Below are positions 35,502 through 45,056 of a stretch of 64,000 nucleotides of DNA, piece after piece. A model generated the notes under the pieces. It was not told the DNA's origin. It did no database searches and worked only from the letters and a program-made list of their open reading frames with translations. Every line of letters begins with the position of its first letter. The stretch's first letter is position 1. The translations under genes and the position numbers were made by a program. Origin of the DNA: Bacteroidales bacterium (GTDB lineage Bacteria > Bacteroidota > Bacteroidia > Bacteroidales > UBA932); the NCBI GenBank assembly GCA_028724885.1, contig JAQYTJ010000013.1, positions 62,001 to 126,000 of the forward strand. The letters are read 5' to 3'.

Positions 35502-37922
35502 ATGAACGTAACAAACGGGTGGTGTGCAGCCATCCTTATTTTTGCTCTGGGAACATGCCAGAGCATTAATCTTTCCGCGCAGCAATTCACCGTGAGCGGG
35601 CATATCACGGATAAAGCATCTGGAGAGACGTTAATCGGAGCAGGAGCAGCCTGCGGACAGACCGGAGCGGTGACAAATGAGTACGGATTCTACACATTGA
35701 CTCTTAAAAGCGGCATTGGCATAAGCATAACGTATTCTTATGTTGGCTATGATGAGCAGACAGTGGTGATAAACCTACGGCAAGACACGACAATAAACGT
35801 AGCTCTCACCGCAAATTCCAAAATCACCGAGGCCGTAGTGTCAGCTAAGAAGGAGTCTGGAATACAGGCGACGAAAATGAGCGCAATAGAAATTCCCATT
35901 AATATAGTGAAAGCAACTCCTACGCTTTTCGGCGAGGCAGACGTACTGAAAACAATCCAGCTGATGCCTGGGGTACAGGCTGGAAACGAAGGGTTCTCGG
36001 GAATATACGTCCGTGGAGGAGGTCCGGATGAGAACCTGTTGCTTCTGGACGGCATCTCGATGTACAATGCCGAACACATGCTAGGCCTATTCTCCATCTT
36101 CCAGCCTGAGGCAGTGAAGAAGGTCACTCTGTACAAAGGCTCGTTTCCGGCACGTTACGGCGGAAGGATTTCCTCCATAATCGACATTAGGACGAACGAT
36201 GGAAACATGGAAGAGACACATGGCACGATCGGGGTCGGGGTGATAAGTGACAAATTCCACCTGGAAGGGCCTATTTTCAAGGGCAAGACATCTTATTCAA
36301 TCAGTGCCAGGGGGATGCACACGATTCTTTTCGACCCGCTGATACGCCTTGCAAGCAAGTCGTTTTCCGCTGAAGGGGGCACTGTCTATGGCAATTACTT
36401 TTTTTATGACCTAGATGGGAAGATATCTCACCGATTCAACAACTCGGACCGGCTATTCTTCAACACATACTATGGCCGTGATGCCCTCCTGGCAAAAGAA
36501 GTCGAAGACGACACCGATAGCTACGGCTCTTCGTGGAATGACAAATCTTTCATTCGCTGGGGCAATGCCCTTGCATCTTTAAGGTGGAACCACATATTCA
36601 ATGGCAGGCTGTTTTCCAACGCTTCGATTGCCCTGACAAACTATAGGATGCACATGGGTTATGACAGCAAGACCACCGATGCCTACAGTGATGGCACTAA
36701 GTCCAAATCAAATTACGAGTTCGACTACAATTCAGGGATGCGGGACATTACGGCCATGATGGATTTCGACTACACTCCGAGTCCTCGCCATTCTATTAAG
36801 TTCGGCGGGCAATATATCTATCACACGTTCATTCCTGAAACGTATTCCACGAAAGAATCTGAAAAAGCTAACGGGCATGCCGTCACCGACACGTCGTACA
36901 GCAACCATTCCGAGAGCCTTCACGGGCATGAGATATCCGCATACATAGAAGACGACTTCACCATCGGGCGGTGGCTGGACCTCAACCCGGGCATTCATTT
37001 CGCTGTGTTCAATACTCAGGGCAAGTTCTACATGTCTCCAGAGCCAAGAATATCGGCAAAGGTGAATTTCGGAAAAGGACTCAGCACGAAAGCATCATAT
37101 TCAAGGATGGCGCAGTACGTTCATCTGCTGTCTTCTTCCATGATCACCCTACCCCTGGACCTCTGGGTGCCAATCACGAAAGAGATTAAGCCTGTGACAT
37201 CGAACCAATATTCATTGGGACTGTATTACGACAATATTCCAGGCTGGGAATTCTCCATCGAAGGGTACTGGAAAGAGATGGAAAATATTCTGGAATACAA
37301 GGACGGCGTTTCTTTCGTCGGCTCTTCGCAGGGATGGCAAGATTTGGTGGTTATGGGCAAAGGACGCGCCTATGGAGTGGAATTTTTCTTACAGAAGACA
37401 ATGGGAAATACGACCGGGTGGATAGGTTACACGCTAGCGAAGAGCGAAAGACGCTTTCCTGGCGGGGAAATCAATTTCGGGAATTGGTTCCCTTACAGAT
37501 ACGACCGCAGGCACAATGTCTCGATTGTCGTCAATCACAGGTTCTCTAAAAGAGTAGACATGAGCGCCACATGGGTTTATGCCACGGGCGGAACAACTAC
37601 GATTCCAGAAAGAACCATGACCGTGGAGGGACCTGACGGAACGATTCATCAGGTTAATTACGCTCCTTATAGAAACAATTACCGTCTGCCTGCAAGCCAC
37701 AGGCTGAACGTGAGCGTAAACATACACAAACAGAAGAAGCGTGGCGAAAGAACCTGGAGTTTCGGCCTCTACAATGCCTACAACAGGATGAATCCGAATT
37801 TCGTCTTCGTCAAGCAAGACGACAGCTACAATTCAGGCGAGACCTACATCCGAAGGATGAAGCTGAAATCTATAACCATCCTTCCTATAATCCCGTCGAT
37901 AAGTTATGCTTTTAATTTCTAA
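35502..37922 (+). CDS. TonB-dependent outer-membrane receptor
   Basis: An 806-residue receptor that imports a ligand across the outer membrane using TonB energy. Signal peptide, then a carboxypeptidase-D regulatory-like domain (FTVSGHITDKASGETLIGAG), then the plug domain (TLFGEADVLKTIQLMPGVQA; YVRGGGPDENLLLLDGISMY) and a 22-strand barrel region. It ends in an aromatic residue (YAFNF), as outer-membrane barrels do. It is shorter than SusC proteins and lacks SusC features, so it belongs to the group that pairs with DUF4249 lipoproteins, as here (next gene 4 bases on). The ligand is unknown. Confidence 0.9.
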   Translation: MNVTNGWCAAILIFALGTCQSINLSAQQFTVSGHITDKASGETLIGAGAACGQTGAVTNEYGFYTLTLKSGIGISITYSYVGYDEQTVVINLRQDTTINVALTANSKITEAVVSAKKESGIQATKMSAIEIPINIVKATPTLFGEADVLKTIQLMPGVQAGNEGFSGIYVRGGGPDENLLLLDGISMYNAEHMLGLFSIFQPEAVKKVTLYKGSFPARYGGRISSIIDIRTNDGNMEETHGTIGVGVISDKFHLEGPIFKGKTSYSISARGMHTILFDPLIRLASKSFSAEGGTVYGNYFFYDLDGKISHRFNNSDRLFFNTYYGRDALLAKEVEDDTDSYGSSWNDKSFIRWGNALASLRWNHIFNGRLFSNASIALTNYRMHMGYDSKTTDAYSDGTKSKSNYEFDYNSGMRDITAMMDFDYTPSPRHSIKFGGQYIYHTFIPETYSTKESEKANGHAVTDTSYSNHSESLHGHEISAYIEDDFTIGRWLDLNPGIHFAVFNTQGKFYMSPEPRISAKVNFGKGLSTKASYSRMAQYVHLLSSSMITLPLDLWVPITKEIKPVTSNQYSLGLYYDNIPGWEFSIEGYWKEMENILEYKDGVSFVGSSQGWQDLVVMGKGRAYGVEFFLQKTMGNTTGWIGYTLAKSERRFPGGEINFGNWFPYRYDRRHNVSIVVNHRFSKRVDMSATWVYATGGTTTIPERTMTVEGPDGTIHQVNYAPYRNNYRLPASHRLNVSVNIHKQKKRGERTWSFGLYNAYNRMNPNFVFVKQDDSYNSGETYIRRMKLKSITILPIIPSISYAFNF

Positions 37923-37926
37923 GGCC

Positions 37927-39018
37927 ATGAAAATAAACGACATATTCATTTATTCGCTTTTGCTTGTCTCTCTGGCATCCTGCCAAAAAGACATTCCGTA
38001 CGATTTCGATGCTGCCGAAAACAAGGTGGTAATGAATGCGCAGATACACACAAACGAGGATATTCATGCAGTGTATCTTTCCATCAGCACGTCGCTGTCC
38101 ATCCAAAAAATAAAGTCTGGAAGCGTAACTTGCTACATCAATGGCAACATGGCAGCAGAAGCGCAGCTTGACACCTCAAAAGATGATGACGATTTCATCC
38201 GAGACGAGGCTCTCTACGGTTACAATGCCGTGGGTTCCGCCCCAAGCAGGACAAGGCAGACGAGATTCGTGTTCAAGGCCAACTTCAAGCCCGGGGATAA
38301 AGTCAGGCTGGAATGCACTGCAAACGGCGGGGAATATTCAGCATATTCCGAAGTGATTGTTCCGCAGCCGCCATTATTCCAAGCAGTTGACACGAGCCGC
38401 TACTACAACTCCGACGAGAACAGCAATTCTTTCAATCGCTGGGTGTACAGGATCCGGATAAAAGGCAATGACATCGCGGGAGAAAGAAACTATTTCAGGC
38501 TGACAAGCGAATACGACAAGACATTGCACGTGGAATATATGGACGGTGAGGATGAGCCGGAAGACGATGAATCCTACGAGGAGGGGCCGCTTCACATAGA
38601 CAGAGGCAAAGATCCCATTCTGTTAGATGGGGCCACCGAAACCGACATGGACATTTCGGGGGCATCAGAGAATTATTACAATGCATTCTCCGATTACCTG
38701 TTCAGAGATGGAACTTACGATTTCACGTACCAGGTGCGAGAATCCGCATTCCTGAGTGGCAGCGAATACGACACCGCTTCAAAGAGGGTAGATCTTACCG
38801 CCAGAGTCTACCCTATCTTATGGGGAATCACTGAGGCTGAATACAACTTTCTGAAAGCCCTGAGCTTGTACATCTACAATGGGGACGACATCACGTTCAC
38901 AGGTCCTATCTCAATTCCGACTAATGTAGAAGGCGGACTAGGAGTTGTGAGCATAGCCACGCCATCCAGAGACACAGTCGTTTTCAACCGCACGCTGTAC
39001 AAGAACCCGAATCTCTAG
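37927..39018 (+). CDS. DUF4249-type lipoprotein
   Basis: About 363 residues. A lipoprotein signal (LLLVSLASC) is followed by a beta-rich domain with the DUF4249-like opening DIPYDFDAAENKVVMNAQIH. An acidic stretch (DGEDEPEDDESYEEG) lies in the middle. The track start at 37906 overlaps the receptor; the ATG at 37927, 4 bases past its stop, is preferred. DUF4249 proteins are usually found beside TonB-dependent receptors in Bacteroidetes and are thought to be surface partners, perhaps ligand-binding. No biochemical role is established to my knowledge. It converges on rnz 23 bases away. Confidence 0.8.
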   Translation: MKINDIFIYSLLLVSLASCQKDIPYDFDAAENKVVMNAQIHTNEDIHAVYLSISTSLSIQKIKSGSVTCYINGNMAAEAQLDTSKDDDDFIRDEALYGYNAVGSAPSRTRQTRFVFKANFKPGDKVRLECTANGGEYSAYSEVIVPQPPLFQAVDTSRYYNSDENSNSFNRWVYRIRIKGNDIAGERNYFRLTSEYDKTLHVEYMDGEDEPEDDESYEEGPLHIDRGKDPILLDGATETDMDISGASENYYNAFSDYLFRDGTYDFTYQVRESAFLSGSEYDTASKRVDLTARVYPILWGITEAEYNFLKALSLYIYNGDDITFTGPISIPTNVEGGLGVVSIATPSRDTVVFNRTLYKNPNL

Positions 39019-39041
39019 CAGAAAAGTTCGTGACTCCGGAT

Positions 39042-39974
39042 TCAGTGGCGTGGGATGTCAAATACATCCAGGTCATTGGCCGCATACGACTCTGGAAATA
39101 TGCTCCTGCACTCGCTCTGAAATAGCGCGATGTCCCTGATTCTGGAAGAGTAATGGCCGATGACAAGTTTACCCACTCCTGCCTCCAGTGCGCATTGTGC
39201 AGCCTGGAGCGTGGTGGAATGATATCTTTTGGCCGCCTGGTCGGCATATTCGTTGGTATAGGTAGCCTCATGATACAGAAGATCCACGTCTCTCACCCAC
39301 TCAGCCTCCTTCGGGAATGGAGCAGTGTCGGAGCAATAGGCAAAGGAGCGAGGCTCGAATGGCTTGTAGCCTAATTCTGCGAAAGGCAGCGTTTCTGAGC
39401 CGCCGTCAGCATATTCACGAATCACGTCTTCTCCCCTCTTCACCGTCCCTATCTCGGCAAGCGAAAGCCTATACTCCTCAATTTTCTCCTTCCTGACGTT
39501 CATCATCGGTTCCTTCTCTCTGAATATGTAGCCGTAAGTTTCTATCCTGTGATTCAGAGGGAAGGCCAGGATTTCAATGGACTTCGTGGAATATATCACC
39601 TCCGGCTCCTTAATATTCAAAGGATTGAACTTTATCACAAAGAAACTATCATCCCAGAAATATGATTTATAGAATTTCAGGATCGGCCCCAGATTCGATG
39701 GGCCGTATATATTCACAGGAGCAGTCCTCCCCTGCATTCCAAGAGTAGAGAGAAAGCCGAAGATTCCGAAAATATGATCCCCATGTATGTGAGAAACGAA
39801 TATGGAATCTATCTTCATCGGAGATATGCCAGCCTCCTGAAGACGTGTCTGCACGCCTTCTCCGCAGTCAATTAAAAAGAAGCGCCCATGTACGCAAAGT
39901 ACCTGGGCGCTCTGAAATCTTCCTGGAGCCGGCTTGGCCGAGGCCGAGCCTAGCACCGTCAAAGTGAAATTCAT
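39042..39974 (-). CDS. rnz: Ribonuclease Z
   Basis: A 310-residue tRNA 3'-processing endonuclease of the MBL fold. It opens with LTVLGSASAKPAPGRFQSAQ and LIDCGEGVQTRLQ, followed by the zinc motif VSHIHGDHIFGI and the substrate-clamping insertion ('exosite', about residues 150-200). The later His in YHEATYTNEY and GHYSSR complete the zinc site. It starts 6 bases after the rpsA stop, so it is probably co-transcribed with the ribosomal protein gene. It cuts the 3' trailers of tRNA precursors. Confidence 0.93.
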   Translation of the reverse strand: MNFTLTVLGSASAKPAPGRFQSAQVLCVHGRFFLIDCGEGVQTRLQEAGISPMKIDSIFVSHIHGDHIFGIFGFLSTLGMQGRTAPVNIYGPSNLGPILKFYKSYFWDDSFFVIKFNPLNIKEPEVIYSTKSIEILAFPLNHRIETYGYIFREKEPMMNVRKEKIEEYRLSLAEIGTVKRGEDVIREYADGGSETLPFAELGYKPFEPRSFAYCSDTAPFPKEAEWVRDVDLLYHEATYTNEYADQAAKRYHSTTLQAAQCALEAGVGKLVIGHYSSRIRDIALFQSECRSIFPESYAANDLDVFDIPRH

Positions 39975-39980
39975 ATATTA

Positions 39981-41768
39981 TTATTCACTTTTCTCAAGCT
40001 TGTCTTTGAGGGCAGCAAGCTCGCTGATGTCTCCGAGAGTCGTCTTCTCAACATTGGCGTTGATCTTCTTAACGGCCTTCTTCGTGTTCTCAGCCTCACT
40101 AGCCACCTTTTCAGCAGCAGCCTCAGAATATGTTCTTACGTGAGAGAGCAGGATTCGGCGTGTGCTTCTGCGAAGTTCAACCACCTTGAATGGAAGGGTC
40201 TCACCAGCGGTTGCAGGCTTGCCGTCTTCCTTTATGAGGTCGCGAGTGAATGCGAATCCCTCGTCATCACCTTCCAGCTTGATGTTAGCGCCCTTATCTG
40301 TCATAGAAGTGATCGTACCCTCTACGGTAGAGCCGACAGGATATTTCTCCTCAATTGCGTCCCAAGGGTTAGGAGTAAGCTGCTTATGACCCAAGCTGAG
40401 CTTGTGATTCGCCTCATCGAAGTCAAGGATCACGACATCAATCTCATCTCCAGTAGAAACGATTTCTGAAGGATGCTTGATCTTGCTCCAAGACAAATCG
40501 CTGATATGGATGAGTCCTTCTACTCCGTCCTCAGGCTCCGCAAACACGCCAAAGTTCGTAATGTTGCGAACGATTGCCTTGTGAACTGAACCGATAGGAT
40601 ATTTCTCGCGAATATTCTCCCACGGATTGGCAGTGAGCTGCTTGAGACCGAGAGACATCTTCCTGTTCTCGCGATCAATTGATAGAATCTGAGCCTCAAC
40701 CTCATCGCCTACCTTAACAAACTCCTGAGCACTGTGAAGCCTAGGAGACCAGCTCATCTCGGAAACGTGGATGAGTCCTTCTACGCCTGGCTTAATCTCA
40801 ACGAATGCACCATAGTCCTGAATGAGGACGACTTTACCCTTAACGACATCGCCAACCTTAAGGTTAGGATCCAAGCTGTCCCAAGGATGCGGAGTGAGCT
40901 GCTTGTATCCGAGAGCGATTCTCTTCTGCTGAGAATCGAACTCCTTAACGACGACTTTAATCTTCTGGTCAAGCTGCACGACTTCCTCTGGATTTTCGAT
41001 CCTGCCCCAGGAAAGATCGGTGATGTGAATGAGACCGTCAACTCCGCCGAGGTCTACGAACACGCCATAATTAGTGATGTTCTTAACTGTACCCTCAAGA
41101 ATCTGGCCTTTTTCCAGCTTGGACATAAGCTCCGCTTTCTGTTTCTCTTGCTCAGCCTCAAGCAGAGCCTTATGAGAAACTACTACGTTCCTGAACTCCT
41201 GATTGATCTTCACGATCTTGAAGTCCATCGTCTGATTAACGAACGCATCGTAATCGCGAATAGGCTTGATGTCAATCTGCGAACCAGGCAGGAATGCCTC
41301 AATTCCAAATACGTCTACGATCATGCCACCCTTCGTGCGAGTCTTGACAAAGCCTTTAACGACTTCGTTATTGTCGTACGCTTCGTTAACCCTCTCCCAA
41401 GATTTGAGAGCACGCGCCTTCTTATGAGAAAGGATGAGCTGCCCCTTCTTGTCCTCTGCGGACTCGACAAGCACCTCAACCTTGTCCCCGACCTTCAGAT
41501 CAGGATTGTAACGGAATTCAGGAGCTTGGATCACGCCCTCGCTCTTGTATCCTATGTTGACGATCACTTCCCTCTTGTTGATTGATGTAACCGTTCCTTC
41601 AACGACCTCATTCTCAACTACGTTAGAGAGAGTCTGATCGTAAGCTTCTTCAATTTTCTCTTTGCTTTCGCCGCCATAAATATTGTCCTCGTTCTCGAAA
41701 GAATCCCAATCGAAATTCTCAGGAGCGACTGAAGCGTTGAGTTGTTGTTTTTTAACTTCTTCTGCCAT
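39981..41768 (-). CDS. rpsA: 30S ribosomal protein S1
   Basis: A 595-residue S1 protein with six S1 (OB-fold) domains; successive domain starts include VVEGTVTSINKREVIVNIG, VVKGFVKTRTKGGMIVDVFG, ILEGTVKNITNYGVFVDLGG, VVKGKVVLIQDYGAFVEIKP, VHKAIVRNITNFGVFAEPED and VEGTITSMTDKGANIKLEG. It binds mRNA and helps load it on the 30S subunit, important in Bacteroidetes where Shine-Dalgarno use is weak. It has a clear Bacteroidetes promoter (41853-41883) and an 80-base GC-rich leader, a plausible site of S1 autoregulation. rnz follows 6 bases downstream. Confidence 0.96.
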   Translation of the reverse strand: MAEEVKKQQLNASVAPENFDWDSFENEDNIYGGESKEKIEEAYDQTLSNVVENEVVEGTVTSINKREVIVNIGYKSEGVIQAPEFRYNPDLKVGDKVEVLVESAEDKKGQLILSHKKARALKSWERVNEAYDNNEVVKGFVKTRTKGGMIVDVFGIEAFLPGSQIDIKPIRDYDAFVNQTMDFKIVKINQEFRNVVVSHKALLEAEQEKQKAELMSKLEKGQILEGTVKNITNYGVFVDLGGVDGLIHITDLSWGRIENPEEVVQLDQKIKVVVKEFDSQQKRIALGYKQLTPHPWDSLDPNLKVGDVVKGKVVLIQDYGAFVEIKPGVEGLIHVSEMSWSPRLHSAQEFVKVGDEVEAQILSIDRENRKMSLGLKQLTANPWENIREKYPIGSVHKAIVRNITNFGVFAEPEDGVEGLIHISDLSWSKIKHPSEIVSTGDEIDVVILDFDEANHKLSLGHKQLTPNPWDAIEEKYPVGSTVEGTITSMTDKGANIKLEGDDEGFAFTRDLIKEDGKPATAGETLPFKVVELRRSTRRILLSHVRTYSEAAAEKVASEAENTKKAVKKINANVEKTTLGDISELAALKDKLEKSE

Positions 41769-41852
41769 AAATTCTAGGAAAAAATAAGTTGTTTAACATT
41801 ATGTCTTGATGCCCTACCGCACTACGCTGCCGCGCGCCGGTCAAAAGGCTTG

Positions 41853-41883
41853 CAAAAGTAGAGAAAAATTATTGAACTTCAAA
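41853..41883 (-). promoter_or_regulatory. Bacteroidetes promoter of rpsA
   Basis: On the minus strand, TTTG (41880-41883), 19 bases, then TACTTTTG (41853-41860). This is a full match to the TTTG / TAnnTTTG promoter. The predicted leader is about 80 bases and contains the GC-rich dyad region CCGGCGCGCGGCAGCG. Confidence 0.75.
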
Positions 41884-41898
41884 CTCTAGGGAGAAAAA

Positions 41899-42846
41899 TC
41901 AGAACATTTTCTTTTTCTTGAAAATGTATATTACGAAAACTACCAGAATTAGCATGAATATCACTATGCCAAGCCAAGCGAAATGCCATCTCTCGAACGG
42001 CAAATACACATTCATGCCATAGAAACTGGCCACGAGAGTTGGCGGCATCAGCAGGACAGACACCATGGTGAATATTTTCATGATATTGTTCTGATCCAAG
42101 TTTATGAGACCTACCACGGTGTCTTGCAGATACTCTAGCCTCTCGAAACTGAAATTCGTATGGTTGATCAGGGATGTAATGTCCTGCAGGAGAACGCCGA
42201 ACCTCCTGTTCAGGGCATCAGGACATTTCTCGCTTTTCAGCAGGTTAGTAATCAGCCTCTGCTTATCGACTATGTTCTCGCGCACGATCATCGTGTTTTC
42301 CTGCAACTGGTTAATGTCCAGGAGGAACTCCTCATTGATGTCTTCTCTCTGGTTGATGCGCTTGCTGAACTGTGAAATTTCCTTGGTCATCAGCTCTATC
42401 ATGTCCGCATCAAGATCGATTCGCTGATCCATGATGCTGGCAAAGACAGAGTAGCCGCTCACATAACCTTGCGGCATAGCCATAATTCTTCTTTGAAGCT
42501 CCGTGAAGCTACGCAGAGGCACGTCTCTTAGCGTTGTCATGCAGTTATCCACGAAAGTGAATGACACGGCCTCCATAGTGTAGTCTTCCGGCCCAGGCAT
42601 AAGGAAGTTGGTGTTGGCGAATATTGCCCTCTCGTTCTCGGAGAAACGGGAAGAGCTCTCGATTTCCTCTGCTTGAGCCCTGCTCTGAATGATTATTCCC
42701 AAGAAATCATCAACAGAATGCTTTTCCTCACTGGTAGGGGCGAGGATGTCTATCCAAAGGACATCTTTAGTCGTAAGTTTGGAAAGCTCCGTTTCTGACT
42801 GTGACATCAGCAGCTTGCCGCCAAGTCTGTAGAATATTGTTATCAT
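41899..42846 (-). CDS. corA: CorA-family magnesium transporter
   Basis: A 315-residue divalent-cation channel of the CorA family. The cytoplasmic alpha/beta part and long stalk helix occupy residues 1-250. The pore signature FYGMNV (GMN) lies in the first of two C-terminal helices, and the loop to the second is YLPFERWHF. Final basic tail KKKKMF. It carries Mg2+ (or Ni2+/Co2+) into the cell as a pentamer. It stands alone between rpsA and mntP, 150 bases downstream of mntP on the same strand, so it may have its own promoter. Confidence 0.92.
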   Translation of the reverse strand: MITIFYRLGGKLLMSQSETELSKLTTKDVLWIDILAPTSEEKHSVDDFLGIIIQSRAQAEEIESSSRFSENERAIFANTNFLMPGPEDYTMEAVSFTFVDNCMTTLRDVPLRSFTELQRRIMAMPQGYVSGYSVFASIMDQRIDLDADMIELMTKEISQFSKRINQREDINEEFLLDINQLQENTMIVRENIVDKQRLITNLLKSEKCPDALNRRFGVLLQDITSLINHTNFSFERLEYLQDTVVGLINLDQNNIMKIFTMVSVLLMPPTLVASFYGMNVYLPFERWHFAWLGIVIFMLILVVFVIYIFKKKKMF

Positions 42847-42996
42847 ACTCTTCCAGGTTTATCCCGACCATCGAGTCGGAGGGTTCTACATCAATGACGC
42901 TGACATTACGGAGAAGTCAGTCAGCAAAAGTAGGAATATTTTTTTAAAATACCCCCTACTGACAATTTTTTTCAATGATTATTATATAGAATATTC

Positions 42997-43548
42997 CTAA
43001 TGCAGCATGCTGACTCCAATTCCAATCAGCACTATTCCGCCGACGATTTCGGCAATTCGGCCTAGGCGCATCCCTAAAGCCTGGCCGCTGTACATTCCAG
43101 CGATGACGCTCAAGGAGGTTATAACGAAAACGGAGCCTAGAGAAGAAACGAGATACCGTGTTTCAGGGTGGCTCATAGGGAGACTTATTCCAACTGCCAG
43201 AGCATCTACGCTAGTGGCTATCGCACCTAGAATGACGTTCTTGAAACCATTGAGTTCCAGGGGCTTTTCTGCCTTATTGAGAAGAGTTTTCAGCAGCATT
43301 GAGCCGCCAACATAAAGCAGGAGCAGAAAGCCTATCCATTTAGCGATATGCTCGACAAGGCCTACGAACATGTCTCCGAACAGCCAGCCTGCTGCGAGGA
43401 AAGCTGTCTGCACGAAACCGAACACAAGCGCTATTGGTGCGACCTTTTTCCATGATACTTCTCTCAGGGTTATGCTGGAGCAAGTCGTGACTGCGAAACA
43501 GTCGGCACAGAGCGACAATGCAAGAAGTATTGATTCAAGAAGCCACAT
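42997..43548 (-). CDS. mntP: MntP-type manganese exporter
   Basis: A 183-residue, six-helix membrane protein of the MntP (YebN) family. The two duplicated halves carry the expected acidic residues: LSLCADCFAVT in helix 1 and ATSVDALAVGIS in helix 4. It pumps Mn2+ out. In other phyla these genes often sit under a yybP-ykoY manganese riboswitch; here only 48 bases separate it from recR, too short for one. It is the last gene of a run murK-like, murQ, recR, mntP. Confidence 0.92.
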   Translation of the reverse strand: MWLLESILLALSLCADCFAVTTCSSITLREVSWKKVAPIALVFGFVQTAFLAAGWLFGDMFVGLVEHIAKWIGFLLLLYVGGSMLLKTLLNKAEKPLELNGFKNVILGAIATSVDALAVGISLPMSHPETRYLVSSLGSVFVITSLSVIAGMYSGQALGMRLGRIAEIVGGIVLIGIGVSMLH

Positions 43549-43596
43549 AACAATTTTAGAATATTATAAACTGAATCAAGTTCAGGATGACATGGT

Positions 43597-44235
43597 CTAC
43601 TCTGGCTTGAATGGCTGGCGGCCAGTGATGGAGCGACCTAGCGTGAGCGCATCGGCATATTCAAGGTCATCTCCGAAGCCGAGGCCTCTGGCTAAAGAAG
43701 ACACCTTCACTCCGAATTTCTCAATCTGGCGATAAATGTAGAAGGCCGTCGTCTCCCCTTCCACATCCCCTCTAAGGGCCATGATGACCTCCGCAGACTC
43801 TGAAGCCGAAGATTTCACAAGCCTCTCTATTCTGGAAACCAGTTCAGAAATAGTAAGGTCAGAAGGGCCAACGCCATCAATCGGAGAGATTATGCCGCCC
43901 AGTACATGGTAAACCCCATGATACTGACCAGTATTTTCTATGCTCATCACATCCCTGACATTCTCCACGACGCAGATTGCGCTATGGTCACGAGACTTGT
44001 CGCCGCAAATCGAGCAGACATCGTCATCAGAAATCATCCAGCACTCCTTGCAATATTTCACGTCGTCGCGCAAATGGATTATTGCGTCGGCGAAATGATG
44101 CACGCTCTCAGATGGTTGGCGAAGAAGGTGCAGGGCGAGCCTGAGTGCACTCCTCTTCCCTACCCCAGGCAGAGAACCAATTGCCTCCACGGCATCTTCG
44201 AGCAATTTAGACGGATATTGTTCTTTCGGACTCAT
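43597..44235 (-). CDS. recR: Recombination protein RecR
   Basis: About 212 residues. An N-terminal helix-hairpin-helix (AIGSLPGVGKRSALRLALHL), a four-Cys zinc finger (CKECWMISDDDVCSICGD) and a Toprim domain (ICVVENVRDVMSIENTGQYHG) are all present. RecR works with RecO to load RecA onto gapped DNA. The track start (44256) lies inside murQ; the ATG at 44235 overlaps the murQ stop as ATGA, so murQ and recR are translationally coupled, and that start is chosen. An odd partner for a peptidoglycan-recycling enzyme, but such operon mixing is common. Confidence 0.95.
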   Translation of the reverse strand: MSPKEQYPSKLLEDAVEAIGSLPGVGKRSALRLALHLLRQPSESVHHFADAIIHLRDDVKYCKECWMISDDDVCSICGDKSRDHSAICVVENVRDVMSIENTGQYHGVYHVLGGIISPIDGVGPSDLTISELVSRIERLVKSSASESAEVIMALRGDVEGETTAFYIYRQIEKFGVKVSSLARGLGFGDDLEYADALTLGRSITGRQPFKPE

Positions 44236-45053
44236 TTGCCTTTGTCTTTTTGCCAAGCCTCAACCGCAGCCCTTACCTGGCCATATTCCAGCAAAAGCTT
44301 ACGGGCATAGCCATAATCGTCTATTCCTGTCTGCTTCATGATCATCCTAGTGCCACGATCCACCAACTTATGGTTCGTTAGCTGCATGTCCACCATCATA
44401 TTCCCCTTTACATGGCCAAGACGAATCATTGCAGTCGTCGAAATCATGTTCAAAACAAGTTTCTGCGCTGTTCCAGACTTCAACCTGGTACTCCCTGTCA
44501 CGAATTCAGGCCCCACAACAACCTCAATAGGGATTTCTGCCGCCTTTGCTAATTCAGAGCCTCTATTGCACGTTATGCAGCCGGTCAGCATGCCCTTGGA
44601 ACGGGCTTTTTTAACAGCGCCCACAACGTAAGGCGTACCGCCAGAGGCAGCGATTCCAATAACGGCATCATTGACCGTAGGTTTGTATGGCAGCATGTCA
44701 CGCCATCCGCCTTCAGAATCGTCCTCTGCACCTTCCACGGCATTTCTAATCGCCCCGTCGCCGCCTGCCATAAGCCCGATGAAAACGTCCCGCACTCCAT
44801 AAGTCGGAGGTATTTCGGATGCGTCAACTATGCCCAGCCGGCCACTGGTGCCAGCCCCGAGATAGAACACCCGTCCACCTTTCGGCATCCTTTCTACGAT
44901 GCCGTCAACAAGGGCACGAATATGTGGAATAGTGCCTGCGACAGCCACTGGGACTGTTCTGTCCTCAGCATTCATGGCTTCTAGCAGCTCCTCGGTGGAC
45001 ATTTTGTCCAGATTGCTGTAATTAGATGCCTGTTCAGTAGTTCTGTTTTCCAT
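44232..45053 (-). CDS. murQ: N-acetylmuramic acid 6-phosphate etherase
   Basis: A 273-residue SIS-domain enzyme that removes the lactyl ether from MurNAc-6-P to give GlcNAc-6-P and lactate. The sugar-phosphate motif YLGAGTSGRLGIVDASEIPPTYG is the MurQ signature, and the acid-base Glu lies in VEGAEDDSEGG. It belongs to peptidoglycan recycling in the cytoplasm. The gene upstream, 3 bases away, is a BadF-type sugar kinase, which would supply MurNAc-6-P, and recR follows with an ATGA overlap. Confidence 0.94.
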   Translation of the reverse strand: MENRTTEQASNYSNLDKMSTEELLEAMNAEDRTVPVAVAGTIPHIRALVDGIVERMPKGGRVFYLGAGTSGRLGIVDASEIPPTYGVRDVFIGLMAGGDGAIRNAVEGAEDDSEGGWRDMLPYKPTVNDAVIGIAASGGTPYVVGAVKKARSKGMLTGCITCNRGSELAKAAEIPIEVVVGPEFVTGSTRLKSGTAQKLVLNMISTTAMIRLGHVKGNMMVDMQLTNHKLVDRGTRMIMKQTGIDDYGYARKLLLEYGQVRAAVEAWQKDKGK

Positions 45054-45056
45054 GAC

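Noticed and set aside
40734-41585. 283-residue plus-strand ORF opposite rpsA
   Set aside because: Antisense shadow of the repeated S1 domains; no independent features or ribosome-binding site.
43549-43596. Manganese (yybP-ykoY) riboswitch before mntP
   Set aside because: The real upstream gap of mntP is the short space to recR's 3' end, too small for the aptamer; no consensus seen.
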